A DNA stretch of 64,000 nucleotides from Brucella sp. 21LCYQ03 (GTDB taxonomy: Bacteria > Pseudomonadota > Alphaproteobacteria > Rhizobiales > Rhizobiaceae). The notes under the pieces are model-generated. The model saw only the letters and a program-made list of their open reading frames with translations. It ran no database searches and was not told the origin of the DNA. Shown here piece by piece: positions 52,174 through 61,195 of the stretch; the first letter of the stretch is position 1, and each line of letters opens with the position of its first letter. A program made the translations under genes and the position numbers. The stretch is taken from NCBI RefSeq assembly GCF_023554105.1, contig NZ_JAMJWE010000001.1:353118-417117 (forward strand). The letters are read 5' to 3'.

Positions 52174-53332
52174 AACTCGTGCCATCATAACGTTGCAGAC
52201 GGTTTGGATTGTCGGTCCGATTGCCATTTGCATCAAATTTCAGCGTGCCAATTGCAGTTTCAAACGAATTGTTTCGTAAGATATCAATGACGGATAGCTG
52301 CTGTTCCTGCGCCTGTTTTATCGCCTTGGCTGCGAGTTCAACTGTAGCAAAGCCCATGACTGCATAGGCTTCCGGTAAGATGCCCGCCTTAGTGATGGCC
52401 TCAGTTGCAGGCTTTGCTGTTGAAAGATCCTGTGCCTTTAGCGGAGCAACCATGAGTGTTCCGTCGCTTAGCTTTTGTGGACCGGGAGCAGCATTCAAGA
52501 CGCTGCCGCCCGCGATAGTCAGCGGATATTTAAGTGCCTGAGCACTCGCACCAATGGCGGCAATATCATCACGTTCGCCGCCGACATAAACATGGGTTGC
52601 ACCGGCGCGACGCAAACGAGAAACAAGCGCGTTTTGGTTTTCGAGCCCGGGCCGGTAAGTATCGGTAAAGACGGGCTGCAATTGCTGGTCTTTAAGACTG
52701 TTCAATACATGCGCCGCACGCTCGCGACCTTCAATGGTGCCGTCATCGATAATGGCGAAGGGCTGCGCGCGCCACAGACTGCCGAGGAAACTGCCTGTCG
52801 CCCGCGTTTCCTTGTCGAGCGACGTTGTCAGACGAAAAACAGCCATTGTTGGTGATGCGCGTTTTTCGGTCAGTGTGGGTTCGCTTACGCCAGAGGTGAT
52901 GACAGGAATATTGTTTTGGGCGAGCAGAGGCAGTGCTGCTTCAAGCGCTTCGGAGCACAAAAAACCAGCAGCTATCTGCACTTTTTCATGAACAAAACTT
53001 TCGGCAACCTGCTTGCCGCCTTCTGCATCACAGCGATCATCGGCGATGATAAGCCGTGCATTTACCGCTGTAGCAGCCACATTCGCGCCATCCCGGAGCT
53101 GATTGCCCAGTGCTGCAAAGTTTCCGCTTAAGGGGGCAGCAAAGCCGATACGTATATCGTTTGTATTGTCCTGTGCTTTGGCGCTTGCGCCAAACATTGT
53201 GCAAGCCGACACCGCGATCAGCAGCAGCTTTAAATGCTTGCGGCCATACAGTCCGTTGCGGAAAACCGCTGTATATTTTTCTGGAAACTGCTTTGGCGTG
53301 ATCACAGAGGCGGTCTTCTTCAAACATTTCAT
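52154..53332 (-). CDS. ABC transporter substrate-binding protein (Leu/Ile/Val-binding family)
   Basis: The 392-residue periplasmic binding protein has a signal peptide (hydrophobic KLLLIAVSACTMFGA, cleaved after AKA near residue 53) after an unusually long N-terminus, which suggests that the real start may be a later codon than ATG 53332. The mature part shows the type I periplasmic-binding-protein fold of LivJ-like proteins (IRIGFAAPLSGNFAALGNQLRDGANVA and a second lobe with TDTYRPGLENQNALVSRLRRAGATHVYVGG). No permease or ATPase gene is adjacent, so it is an orphan. Ligand unknown. It lies within the cob locus but on the opposite strand. Confidence 0.83.
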   Translation of the reverse strand: MKCLKKTASVITPKQFPEKYTAVFRNGLYGRKHLKLLLIAVSACTMFGASAKAQDNTNDIRIGFAAPLSGNFAALGNQLRDGANVAATAVNARLIIADDRCDAEGGKQVAESFVHEKVQIAAGFLCSEALEAALPLLAQNNIPVITSGVSEPTLTEKRASPTMAVFRLTTSLDKETRATGSFLGSLWRAQPFAIIDDGTIEGRERAAHVLNSLKDQQLQPVFTDTYRPGLENQNALVSRLRRAGATHVYVGGERDDIAAIGASAQALKYPLTIAGGSVLNAAPGPQKLSDGTLMVAPLKAQDLSTAKPATEAITKAGILPEAYAVMGFATVELAAKAIKQAQEQQLSVIDILRNNSFETAIGTLKFDANGNRTDNPNRLQRYDGTSFIPADG

Positions 53333-53452
53333 GACAAATTCAACGAAAAGTGGGTAGCGGTTTCCTCGCCTTTGTGCAATGCCCGTAAGCAGATACAGGT
53401 AAACGGAGAGACATCTGCGCTAACCTGACAGTCAATACGGATAGTTGCTCAC

Positions 53453-53974
53453 GTGCAAATGCAAAATAATGCTTCCCCCGATGCTGTTTCTGTTGAGCCA
53501 AAGACTTATCGCGATGCGATGAGCCATTATGCGGGCGCAGTTCAGCTTGTCACGACTGCTGGTTCAGCTGGCCGCCGTGGTCTTACATTGACCGCTGCTT
53601 GTTCGGTTTCGGATAATCCGCCGACTGTGCTGATATGCTTGCAGAAGTCGCATCCGGAAAATCATCTTTTCATTGAAAATGGTGTTTTTGTCGTCAATAC
53701 GCTTGCAGGAATCCATGAACAGCTGGCCGATGCGTTTTCCGGTCGACTGGGAATGACGCAGGATGAGCGTTTTGAGCTTGCAGAGTGGGACGTGCTAGCA
53801 ACGGGCGCACCGACACTGACAAACGCACTTGCGGTTTTTGATTGTCGTGTAACCAGCGTTCAGGAACATTCAACCCATCATGTGCTTTTTGGTGAAGTGC
53901 TCGGCTTGCGTTCAAATGCCGATGAAGAAGCGTTGATTTATCTCAATCGCCGTTATCATAAGCTGGAGCTCTGA
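53453..53974 (+). CDS. cobR: Flavin reductase-family corrin reductase (CobR-like)
   Basis: The 173-residue flavoprotein belongs to the flavin reductase (HpaC-like) family. The FMN-binding block is GAVQLVTTAGSAGRRGLTLTAACSVSDNPPTVLICL (split: residues 28-46 and 47-63), and the end GEVLGLRSNADEEALIYLNRRYHKL is typical. In Brucella melitensis, CobR of this family reduces cob(II)yrinic acid a,c-diamide to the cob(I) form before adenosylation. The position amid cob genes makes this the most likely role. Starts are GTG 53453 or ATG 53459; neither has a strong ribosome site. Two further genes follow in the same direction. Confidence 0.85.
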   Translation: MQMQNNASPDAVSVEPKTYRDAMSHYAGAVQLVTTAGSAGRRGLTLTAACSVSDNPPTVLICLQKSHPENHLFIENGVFVVNTLAGIHEQLADAFSGRLGMTQDERFELAEWDVLATGAPTLTNALAVFDCRVTSVQEHSTHHVLFGEVLGLRSNADEEALIYLNRRYHKLEL

Positions 53975-53994
53975 ACGTGTTAGGGGGAGGGAAA

Positions 53995-54870
53995 ATGATC
54001 AGGCGCGGTGGATTGGTTGCAAGTTTGTTGCTATTGACCGCAACATCTGTTTTCGCCCAAGGGCCGCTTCCTCCCTTCAAAGATGGCTATTTTGCTTATC
54101 CAGGCGTGCTTAGCAGCGCCGATAATGGCGATTATAAAGTCATCGATTACAATGAAATGCGCGATATTAATGGCCGCGATGCTGTACCGGAAAAGCGCGC
54201 CAAGGATGCCTATGTTTCGCTAAAAGCGCGGGCCTATCAAAAAGATATAATCTTTCAGACTGCAGCGGGGCCAGTAAAAGCCATGGCTGTGGGTAAGCAG
54301 AGCGGTGCATCGTTTATCGTCATTTATCTTCACGGGCGCGGCGGTAATCGTCTGCAAGGCATGAATGATTTTACCTTTGGCGGCAATTTCAACCGCGTGA
54401 AGAACCTTGTGGCGACCAATGGCGGACTTTATCTGACTCCGGATTTCAAGGATTTTACCGCAACTGGCGAAGCACAGATTGCCGGGCTCATTGAAGCTGC
54501 GAAAGCGACGTCGCCATCTGCACCACTTATTTTGGCTTGCGGGTCGCAGGGTGGGGCGCTTTGCTGGCGCATCGCTTCCAATGAAAAAGCTGGCAATCAG
54601 CTTGCAGGTCTGATCCTGATGGGTTCACTATGGGACGAAGGTTTCTTCAAATCTCCAGCGTTTAAGAAGCGTGTGCCGGTGTTCTTTGGCCATGGCAGTC
54701 GGGATCCGGTTTTCACAATCGATAAGCAAGAGGGGTTCTATCAAGAAATCCGCAAGCGTTCACCCGGTTATCCCGTTCAGTTCCGTCGTTTTGAAAGTGG
54801 CAACCATGGGACGCCGATCAGAATGAGCGACTGGCGCGAGATGTTGAACTGGATATTCACGAAACAATGA
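53995..54870 (+). CDS. Exported alpha/beta-hydrolase (esterase-like)
   Basis: The 291-residue protein has a signal peptide (cleavage after VFA, about residue 21), so it acts in the periplasm. The alpha/beta-hydrolase triad is visible: the oxyanion HGRGGN near residue 112, the nucleophile serine in LACGSQGGALCW (about 182), the aspartate in GHGSRDPVFTIDK (about 235) and the histidine in FESGNHGTPIRM (about 269). GGGGGAGGG just before ATG 53995 decides the start. It is 20 bases after cobR and probably co-transcribed. The substrate is unknown; no fusion to a corrin enzyme. Confidence 0.8.
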   Translation: MIRRGGLVASLLLLTATSVFAQGPLPPFKDGYFAYPGVLSSADNGDYKVIDYNEMRDINGRDAVPEKRAKDAYVSLKARAYQKDIIFQTAAGPVKAMAVGKQSGASFIVIYLHGRGGNRLQGMNDFTFGGNFNRVKNLVATNGGLYLTPDFKDFTATGEAQIAGLIEAAKATSPSAPLILACGSQGGALCWRIASNEKAGNQLAGLILMGSLWDEGFFKSPAFKKRVPVFFGHGSRDPVFTIDKQEGFYQEIRKRSPGYPVQFRRFESGNHGTPIRMSDWREMLNWIFTKQ

Positions 54871-54997
54871 TGACGTCGTTGGGGATGCTCAACGAAAAAC
54901 CGGCATTGTGGCCTTCCTGCCACTCGACAATCCGTCAAAAGCGAATAGTTATCTCAGTTAAAATTTTACCTAATCAGCAGATCGTAAGAGGTTGATC

Positions 54998-55450
54998 ATG
55001 TCCGGACGCACCCGCAACGGAGCCCGTTTGTTTGTTATTGCTATGCTGGCTCCATTGGCTGCCGCTTGTACGACAACCACGCAAAATGCGACGGTTCCCG
55101 GCAAGTCGGAAGCGCCTGTTGCAGCTTCCAGCGTTTCATTTCCCCGCTTTGTTCCGACCTATTCGGTCGATTCATCGCTTGCTCAGCCTTGCATCACAGC
55201 TGCTGCTAACAAGTATTTCTTGCCAGAGCGTGCAATCACGGCTGTTAATTCACGTCCGGGTGCGGGCGGCGGCACCGACGTTGATCTGAAGGTTGATCTG
55301 CGCACCGCTGTTTGCCAGCTTTCTGCAGGTGGTTCAGTTCGTTCGGTTATCGATACATCGCCTAAGAGTGCCGATCAGGTTGCAGCGGAAGCCGCTGCCG
55401 CTCAGACAGCTTCGGCTGCTCCAGCGCCGAAGAAGGCCAAGAAGAAGTGA
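54998..55450 (+). CDS. Small lipoprotein with Ala/Pro/Lys-rich tail
   Basis: I do not recognise the family. The 150-residue product has a lipoprotein signal with lipobox LAAAC (cysteine at about residue 24), a middle domain with two cysteines and a low-complexity C-terminus (Ala-rich, ending KKAKKK). AGAGG six bases before ATG 54998 supports translation; a TTG at 54992 is less likely. It lies 127 bases after the esterase-like gene on the same strand and is closed by a strong terminator at 55481. Confidence 0.75.
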   Translation: MSGRTRNGARLFVIAMLAPLAAACTTTTQNATVPGKSEAPVAASSVSFPRFVPTYSVDSSLAQPCITAAANKYFLPERAITAVNSRPGAGGGTDVDLKVDLRTAVCQLSAGGSVRSVIDTSPKSADQVAAEAAAAQTASAAPAPKKAKKK

Positions 55451-55480
55451 TTCAATAAAATCTGGTAACATGCGATAAAG

Positions 55481-55505
55481 GCAGGGATTTCCCTGCTTTT
55501 TTTTA
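55481..55505 (+). terminator. Intrinsic terminator after the lipoprotein gene
   Basis: The hairpin GCAGGG/CCCTGC with a 4-base loop, followed by eight T residues, closes the cobR-hydrolase-lipoprotein unit. It overlaps the last bases of the convergent cobJ gene. Confidence 0.88.
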
Positions 55506-57188
55506 TTTGTCCGGCTTTTCGCCGTACCAACGCGGCGTGTATACCCACTCTCCGCCTTCCGCGCGCGGAAAGCGGGCAGTGTGCGATGAGCCGACGATCA
55601 CCACAGTGCGCATGTCGACATCATCAGGTGTGAGTTGCCCAAGCGAAACAACGCGGGTTGTTTCCGCAGGCCTGCCAATATCGCGACCAAGCACGACTGG
55701 CGTTTCATAATCCCGATACTGCCGGAGGATTTCCAGCGCTCGACCAAGCTGATGCGGGCGGGCCTTGGAAATGGGATTGTAAAAAGCCATGGCGAGATCG
55801 GCTTGAGCTGCCAGTGCCAGACGCTTCTCGATCACATCCCAGGGCTTGAGATTGTCCGAAAGCGAGATGATGCAGAAATCGTGCCCAAGCGGTGCACCAA
55901 TGCGGGACGCCGCTGCCATTGCTGCCGAAATGCCGGGCTGGATAACCAGTTCAACGCCGTGCCACGCAACATCAGATGATTCATGCAGTGCTTCGACTAC
56001 GGCTGCAGCCATGGCAAATACGCCGGGATCGCCGGAAGATACCATCACGACGTCGCGGCCTGAAGCTGCAAGTTCAAATGCATGGCGTGCGCGCTGCATT
56101 TCTTCGCGATTGTCGGTCATGTGAATGATCTGATCGTCGCGGAAGGGGCCTGCCATGCGGACATAGGTTTCATAGCCGAGGATATCGTCGGCCTGTTCAA
56201 GATCACGCTGCACGGCTGGCGTCATCAGATCACGTGAACCGGGGCCAAGCCCAATAACCGTGAGCTTGCCGCGCTTGCGACCGATAAAAAGAACATCTGC
56301 AGGTGCTGCTGCAACAGCCAGCGTTAGGTTTTCAGTCGTTATGTGTTGAACAGGGTTTTCGACAGACGCTGCTACAAGATCAGCATCGCCTGCAACAAAG
56401 CGCAATGGCGCTTTCAGTGCTTCTGCAGCCTTATGGATATGCGGTGAAGCACAATCTTTCTCGTGAGCCAGAAGTAAAGCAAGTGAGTCTATCGATAGGC
56501 CTGTATCGTCAAAGGCTTGTCCTATCAGACCCGCAAGGTCTTCTGTCGGCTTTTCGATAGCGATGGCAATTGTTCGCGGATGATAGATCAACTCGTTCGG
56601 CTTTGCTGCGCGTTTTTCGGGCGTGATGCTGATTGTGAGTTGCCCATCGTTGGCAAACGGCAGCTTTGATGCCGAGAGCCAGCGAGAATTACCTTTGATT
56701 TGTAGTGTTTGACCTGCCAGCAGGTCGGACATGAAGGTCTTGGCAGCGTCCGGATTGGCGAGTGTTAGTTCTGCCGGAGGATGAAGCAGGTTGATACCGA
56801 AGCGCAACTCGCCAGTTGTGGTGATCGCGGGGGCTACTTCCAATGCATGAGCGATTATTCGCGCAAGATCGTTGACGCCCGACAAGCCGCCAAGCAATGG
56901 CACGACTGCACTGCCATCTTCCGCGACAGCCAGAACTGGTGGTTCGATGCGCTTATTTTGCAGAAGGGGTGCAAGGGCGCGGATGATGATGCCTGAAGCG
57001 CACAAGGCGATCACAGGCCGACCTTCTTCATAAAGTGCGCGGATTATATCGCCAAAATGAGCAAAGCTTTTGTCGGCGCTGTGAACTCGGTTTTCCAGTC
57101 CCAGCACTTCCGCATTTCCAAGTGCTGACTGCACGTTGCGCGCCGTGGAAATTGCAGATTCGCTCAAGATCAGAATTGCAGGCTTCAT
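55503..57188 (-). CDS. cobJ: CbiG-CobJ fusion: precorrin-3B C17-methyltransferase with CbiG domain
   Basis: This 561-residue protein joins two enzymes. Residues 1-300 form a full CbiG-type module: N-terminal [17 protein letters not shown] and the [16 protein letters not shown] block, then the C-terminal CobE-like part ([20 protein letters not shown]). Residues 307-561 are the SAM-dependent C17-methyltransferase, starting [19 protein letters not shown], with [38 protein letters not shown] and the terminal [15 protein letters not shown] 57188 overlaps the cobI stop as ATGA, which fixes the start against 57239. It is last in the cobG-cobH-cobI-cobJ unit. CbiG is normally an anaerobic-route hydrolase, so its presence on CobJ is notable. 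Confidence 0.93.
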   Translation of the reverse strand: MKPAILILSESAISTARNVQSALGNAEVLGLENRVHSADKSFAHFGDIIRALYEEGRPVIALCASGIIIRALAPLLQNKRIEPPVLAVAEDGSAVVPLLGGLSGVNDLARIIAHALEVAPAITTTGELRFGINLLHPPAELTLANPDAAKTFMSDLLAGQTLQIKGNSRWLSASKLPFANDGQLTISITPEKRAAKPNELIYHPRTIAIAIEKPTEDLAGLIGQAFDDTGLSIDSLALLLAHEKDCASPHIHKAAEALKAPLRFVAGDADLVAASVENPVQHITTENLTLAVAAAPADVLFIGRKRGKLTVIGLGPGSRDLMTPAVQRDLEQADDILGYETYVRMAGPFRDDQIIHMTDNREEMQRARHAFELAASGRDVVMVSSGDPGVFAMAAAVVEALHESSDVAWHGVELVIQPGISAAMAAASRIGAPLGHDFCIISLSDNLKPWDVIEKRLALAAQADLAMAFYNPISKARPHQLGRALEILRQYRDYETPVVLGRDIGRPAETTRVVSLGQLTPDDVDMRTVVIVGSSHTARFPRAEGGEWVYTPRWYGEKPDK

Positions 57189-57919
57189 GCGCCGTTCCAT
57201 TTGCTGCCTGGTACGAGAATGATCGAGAAATAAGGGCAATCGCTACCACTGACCTCGGCCAATGGTGCAATACGCTGGTTCTGCATGGTTGCACGTTCGA
57301 TATAAAGCGCACGATCCATCAACCCAAGCTCGTTGAGCACATCACGTACTTTATCGAGATTTTTCCCGAGTTTCATGATGGCTGCGGCCTCAGTACCAGC
57401 GAGACGTATTTTGAGTTCTTCCGCACTCATGACGCCTGAAAGGATCGACAGGGTTTGATTGCGGTAGACCAAGGGTGCGCCGAGCACGGCAGCAGCGCCC
57501 AGAACAGAACAAACGCCAGGCACGACTTCCGTTTCGTATTTTTCGGCCAGTCGGTCATGGATATACATGAACGAGCCATAGAAGAACGGATCACCTTCCG
57601 CGATTACGGCCACATCGCGGCCTGAATCAAGATGGTTTGCAATCGTCGTGGTGATCTCGGCATAGAAATCGCTGACGATCTGCTCATAATCCATGTGATC
57701 GGGCAGTTTTTCCGTTGTTACCGGATAGATGAGTGGAACCAAAGTCTGTTCTGAAGACAGATAGGTTTCGACGATTGTCAGTGCATTGCCCTTTTTGCCC
57801 TTGGCTGCGTGGTAGGCGACCACAGGAGCGGATTTGAGCAGTCGAAACGCTTTGAGTGTGATGAGTTCGGGGTCGCCGGGGCCGACACCCAGACCATAAA
57901 GCTTGCCTTTGAGGGCCAT
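57185..57919 (-). CDS. cobI: Precorrin-2 C20-methyltransferase (CobI)
   Basis: The 244-residue SAM enzyme methylates C20 of precorrin-2. The start [23 protein letters not shown] (split at residue 20), the [20 protein letters not shown] segment (about residue 95) and [20 protein letters not shown] are typical. The stop TGA overlaps the ATG of cobJ, and its own ATG overlaps the cobH stop at 57919 by one base. Both overlaps show a tight translationally coupled operon. Confidence 0.96.
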   Translation of the reverse strand: MALKGKLYGLGVGPGDPELITLKAFRLLKSAPVVAYHAAKGKKGNALTIVETYLSSEQTLVPLIYPVTTEKLPDHMDYEQIVSDFYAEITTTIANHLDSGRDVAVIAEGDPFFYGSFMYIHDRLAEKYETEVVPGVCSVLGAAAVLGAPLVYRNQTLSILSGVMSAEELKIRLAGTEAAAIMKLGKNLDKVRDVLNELGLMDRALYIERATMQNQRIAPLAEVSGSDCPYFSIILVPGSKWNGA

Positions 57920-58545
57920 TATTCGCGCTCCGAAGCAAGTGCATTGACGGCAGCTGCGGTCATAGCGCTGCCACCACGACGTCCGCGCACAATCACGAAA
58001 GGGACGCCACGGTTGTTCTCAGCCAGCTCGTCCTTGGATTCTGCAGCACCCACAAAGCCGACCGGCATACCGATGATAAGCGCAGGTTTGGGTGCGCCAT
58101 TGTCCAGCATTTCAAACAGGCGGAAGAGGGCGGTTGGCGCATTACCGATAGCAACGATGCTGCCTTCAAGGTGTGGGAGCCAGAGATCGAGCGCTGCGGC
58201 AGAGCGTGTATTGCCGATCTTTTTCGCCAGCTCCGGAATCGATGGATTGTTCAATGTGCAGATAACATCATTATTGGCTGGGAGTCGCGAACGGGTAATG
58301 CCTTCTGCAACCATGCGTGCATCGCAAAGGATCGGTGCACCTTTGAGCAAAGCATCACGTCCGGCCTGTCCAGCGCCTTCTGAGAAGACGATGTCTTCAA
58401 CGATATCGACCATGCCAGATGCGTGAGCCACGCGCACGGCGAGCTTTTCGAGATCCGCAGGTATGCGGCTCAGATCGGCCTCGGCGCGGATGATGGCGAA
58501 GGAGCGGTCATAAATGGCCTGCCCATCGCGGATGTAATCTGTCAT
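57919..58545 (-). CDS. cobH: Precorrin-8X methylmutase (CobH)
   Basis: The 208-residue enzyme moves a methyl group from C11 to C12 to give hydrogenobyrinic acid. The catalytic histidine lies in [15 protein letters not shown] (about residue 40). The substrate-binding blocks [16 protein letters not shown] (about 73) and [16 protein letters not shown] (about 130), and the terminal [17 protein letters not shown], are conserved. It is placed between cobG (14-base gap) and cobI (one-base overlap). Confidence 0.96.
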   Translation of the reverse strand: MTDYIRDGQAIYDRSFAIIRAEADLSRIPADLEKLAVRVAHASGMVDIVEDIVFSEGAGQAGRDALLKGAPILCDARMVAEGITRSRLPANNDVICTLNNPSIPELAKKIGNTRSAAALDLWLPHLEGSIVAIGNAPTALFRLFEMLDNGAPKPALIIGMPVGFVGAAESKDELAENNRGVPFVIVRGRRGGSAMTAAAVNALASERE

Positions 58546-58559
58546 GGCGTCTGCTTTTA

Positions 58560-59846
58560 CTATTTGTTGAGCAGCTTTGCTGCTTCATCAATGGTGATGT
58601 TTGACGCCAATAACCGCCCAAAGCGCGATGGTCCAGCTTTGTCTTGTAAAAACAGGTCGTAATGCATTGGGGAGCGGGCAAGAAGCGTATGTGGCAAGGG
58701 AGAAAGTGCAGCGCAGGATTTGGCGCAGCCTGTGATGTGAATCTGTTTGGTGTCGCTTTTTAGCTTACGAGCAAGCTTTTCACTCTCTGCCTGCGTATCT
58801 GCAAGCGCTGAGGCGCAGCCTTTGGAGCCGGAACAGGCACGAAGGCGGGCGGCAGGCGAGGCGGGCTCGGTGGAGAGGCCTAAGGCATGCAGCGCACTGA
58901 TGATGCTCTTGCCTTCAGCTTCCCGAATATGCGGGATTAGAATGCCTTGCCATGGGGTGAGGCGCAGTTCGCTTTGGGCAAGGCCGGCAAGTCCACGCAG
59001 TTGCTGCGGTGTCAATCGACCAAGCAGCGGCATTGCGCCGACATAAAAGTTGCCGTCGAGCTGGCGATGTAAGCCAAGATGCGCGTGAGCGATGGGTGCT
59101 TTGCGTTGCCAGCTTGCTGGTGCATCAAATGCGAATGGAAGCGTTTGCAGAAAATCTGCGACTGGCATCACCTCGAAGAGGTGCTTGATACGGGCAATGC
59201 CTTTTTGGCTCGCGCCAAGAAAATGCTGCAGCAGAGTCTCGATAAAAGGCAGCGCGTGTTCGTTTGAAACTGTGCCAAGCGCCTGTCTGTCAGGCGAGGA
59301 AGCTAGTCCAAAAGCATAGGCCTTGCCACCTTCAATTGCTGAGAGCCAGATATCGCCTGAATGCGAAATCATAGCGCAATCTTCGCCACCGTCGATCTGG
59401 AGCGAGAATTTGGGTGACAGCGCGTGATAGGTCTCGTTTTCTTGCAAAACTGAAAGCAGGTTGGCGGCGAGGCCAGTCACATCGCTGATCTGACCATCAT
59501 CGATGCCAGCTGTCGGGCTGACCATGACATTACGAACATCATCAGCTGCTTTGTTTTGCGCGCCAAGCCCGGCGTCGTGAAGGGCTTCGATCACATCCGG
59601 CCAGACGTCGGGATGAATGCCGCGAAGCTGAATATTGGAGCGAATCGACAATTCAATTGCGCCCGTTTTAAATCGTTTGGCTATATCTGCGATGGCTTGA
59701 GCCTGTGCCACGCTGAGCCTTCCGAGCCTGAGCTTGATGCGGGCGATTGCGCCATCCTTGCTCATCACCATGCGCGCAAGTCCCGGACAGGCATTACGCC
59801 GGTCGGGTCTGATAGCAATGGTCTGGCTATTTTGCTGGCTCAACAT
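58560..59846 (-). CDS. cobG: Precorrin-3B synthase (CobG)
   Basis: The 428-residue enzyme uses oxygen and an iron-sulfur cluster to make the lactone precorrin-3B, the marker step of the aerobic pathway. It belongs to the nitrite/sulfite reductase-like fold. The [4Fe-4S] cysteines are visible in RACSGSKGCASALAD and HITGCAKSCAALS near the C-terminus (about residues 340-390), and two ferrodoxin-like halves precede them. ATG 59846 is the likely start; the open frame continues upstream to 60047 into the divergent cobL and is discarded. It heads the cobG-cobH-cobI-cobJ unit, divergent from cobL. Confidence 0.94.
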   Translation of the reverse strand: MLSQQNSQTIAIRPDRRNACPGLARMVMSKDGAIARIKLRLGRLSVAQAQAIADIAKRFKTGAIELSIRSNIQLRGIHPDVWPDVIEALHDAGLGAQNKAADDVRNVMVSPTAGIDDGQISDVTGLAANLLSVLQENETYHALSPKFSLQIDGGEDCAMISHSGDIWLSAIEGGKAYAFGLASSPDRQALGTVSNEHALPFIETLLQHFLGASQKGIARIKHLFEVMPVADFLQTLPFAFDAPASWQRKAPIAHAHLGLHRQLDGNFYVGAMPLLGRLTPQQLRGLAGLAQSELRLTPWQGILIPHIREAEGKSIISALHALGLSTEPASPAARLRACSGSKGCASALADTQAESEKLARKLKSDTKQIHITGCAKSCAALSPLPHTLLARSPMHYDLFLQDKAGPSRFGRLLASNITIDEAAKLLNK

Positions 59847-59919
59847 AATGGCCTTATACGCCTTCGTGCTTGCACTTGCTACTGCACCGCCATACGAACA
59901 AAGAAAAGGAGCAATGCTT

Positions 59920-61131
59920 ATGAGTTGCTGGCTGACAGTGATCGGTATTGGTGAGGATGGGCTGGCGGGTCTTGGAAAAAACGCTCGCGACGCGCTCGAC
60001 CGTGCTGATGTGATTTTCGGCGGCAAGCGGCATTTGGCGCTCCTCAATTCTGACGTTCAGGCTGAACAGATTTCATGGCCGTCACCGTTTGATAATGCAT
60101 TTCCAATGATTGAAGCCCAACGCGGCAGGCAGGTGGTTGTGCTGGCAAGCGGTGATCCGATGTTCTTTGGTATGGGCGCATCATTGAGCCGCCATTTCTC
60201 GGCACAGGATATGCAGATCATCCCATTTCCATCGTCATTGTCGCTGGCTTCAAGCCGCATGGCTTGGCCTTTGCAAGAAGTGCGCATAGTCAGTGTGCAT
60301 GGTCGTCCGTTTGAATTGCTGGCACCGCATATCCTGCCGGGCGAGAAGATCCTCGTATTGAGCAATGATGGTATGACGCCTGCAAAAGCTGCAGCTCTCC
60401 TCAAGGCCAAAGGCTTTGGCCAAAGCCGCCTGACAGTGCTTGAGCATCTCGGCGGAACAAAGGAAAAATCGATCAGTAGCAGTGCTGATAGCTGGTCATA
60501 TGAAAACTGTGCCGATCTCAATATTTTGGCAATTGAATGCATCGCTGCGCCAGATGCGACTGTCTTTTCGCCAGTCAGTGGATTGCCAGACCATGCTTTT
60601 GAAAATGACGGTCAGCTGACGAAGCGCGATATACGTGCAGTGACACTTTCACGGTTGCAGCCGCTGCCGCACGAGCTTTTATGGGATGTAGGTGCTGGTT
60701 GTGGCTCGATTGGTATCGAATGGATGCGTGTTCACCCTTCTTGTCGGGCAATCGCAATCGAAGCTGATGAAACGCGGCAAGCTATCATTGAGCGCAACGC
60801 GCTTGCTTTGGGCGTGCCCGGTTTGCAGCTTGTAAAAGGCGAAGCGCCGGATGCACTTGATGGCCTCGAAGCACCGGATGCAATTTTCATTGGTGGTGGT
60901 GTTACAGGTGCGGGCGTGATCGAAGCTTGCTGGGCAGCCCTAAAGCCCGGAGGGCGCTTGGTTGCCAATGCCGTCACATTGCAAAGCGAAATGCAGCTTT
61001 TCAACTGGCAACAGCGATATGGCGGTGAGTTGACACGCTTGCAGGTTGCGCAAGCAGGGGCGCTTGGTTCCTTTGATGCATGGCGTCAGGCACTGCCCGT
61101 CACAATTTATTGCGGTATCAAAACAAAATGA
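59920..61131 (+). CDS. cobL: Precorrin-6Y C5,C15-methyltransferase, decarboxylating (CobL)
   Basis: The 403-residue two-domain enzyme methylates C5 and C15 and decarboxylates ring C. The N-terminal CbiE-like domain starts WLTVIGIGEDGLAGLGKNAR and has VVLASGDPMFFGMGASL (about residue 72). The C-terminal CbiT-like domain has the SAM-binding motif LLWDVGAGCGSIGIEW (about 253) and AIAIEADETRQAII. AAGGAG at 59906-59911 is eight bases from ATG 59920 (only two from ATG 59914), so 59920 is chosen over the long frame from 59734. The 73-base gap to cobG must hold both promoters. Confidence 0.95.
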   Translation: MSCWLTVIGIGEDGLAGLGKNARDALDRADVIFGGKRHLALLNSDVQAEQISWPSPFDNAFPMIEAQRGRQVVVLASGDPMFFGMGASLSRHFSAQDMQIIPFPSSLSLASSRMAWPLQEVRIVSVHGRPFELLAPHILPGEKILVLSNDGMTPAKAAALLKAKGFGQSRLTVLEHLGGTKEKSISSSADSWSYENCADLNILAIECIAAPDATVFSPVSGLPDHAFENDGQLTKRDIRAVTLSRLQPLPHELLWDVGAGCGSIGIEWMRVHPSCRAIAIEADETRQAIIERNALALGVPGLQLVKGEAPDALDGLEAPDAIFIGGGVTGAGVIEACWAALKPGGRLVANAVTLQSEMQLFNWQQRYGGELTRLQVAQAGALGSFDAWRQALPVTIYCGIKTK

Positions 61132-61195
61132 TGACTTGAATAGTCATATTATGTTCGGTTAAGGCTTGATCGTTATTTCTGATGAGGAGACAGGC

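Noticed and set aside
59734..59919. Upstream extension of the cobL frame
   Set aside because: Overlaps the cobG start region; a proper ribosome site precedes ATG 59920.
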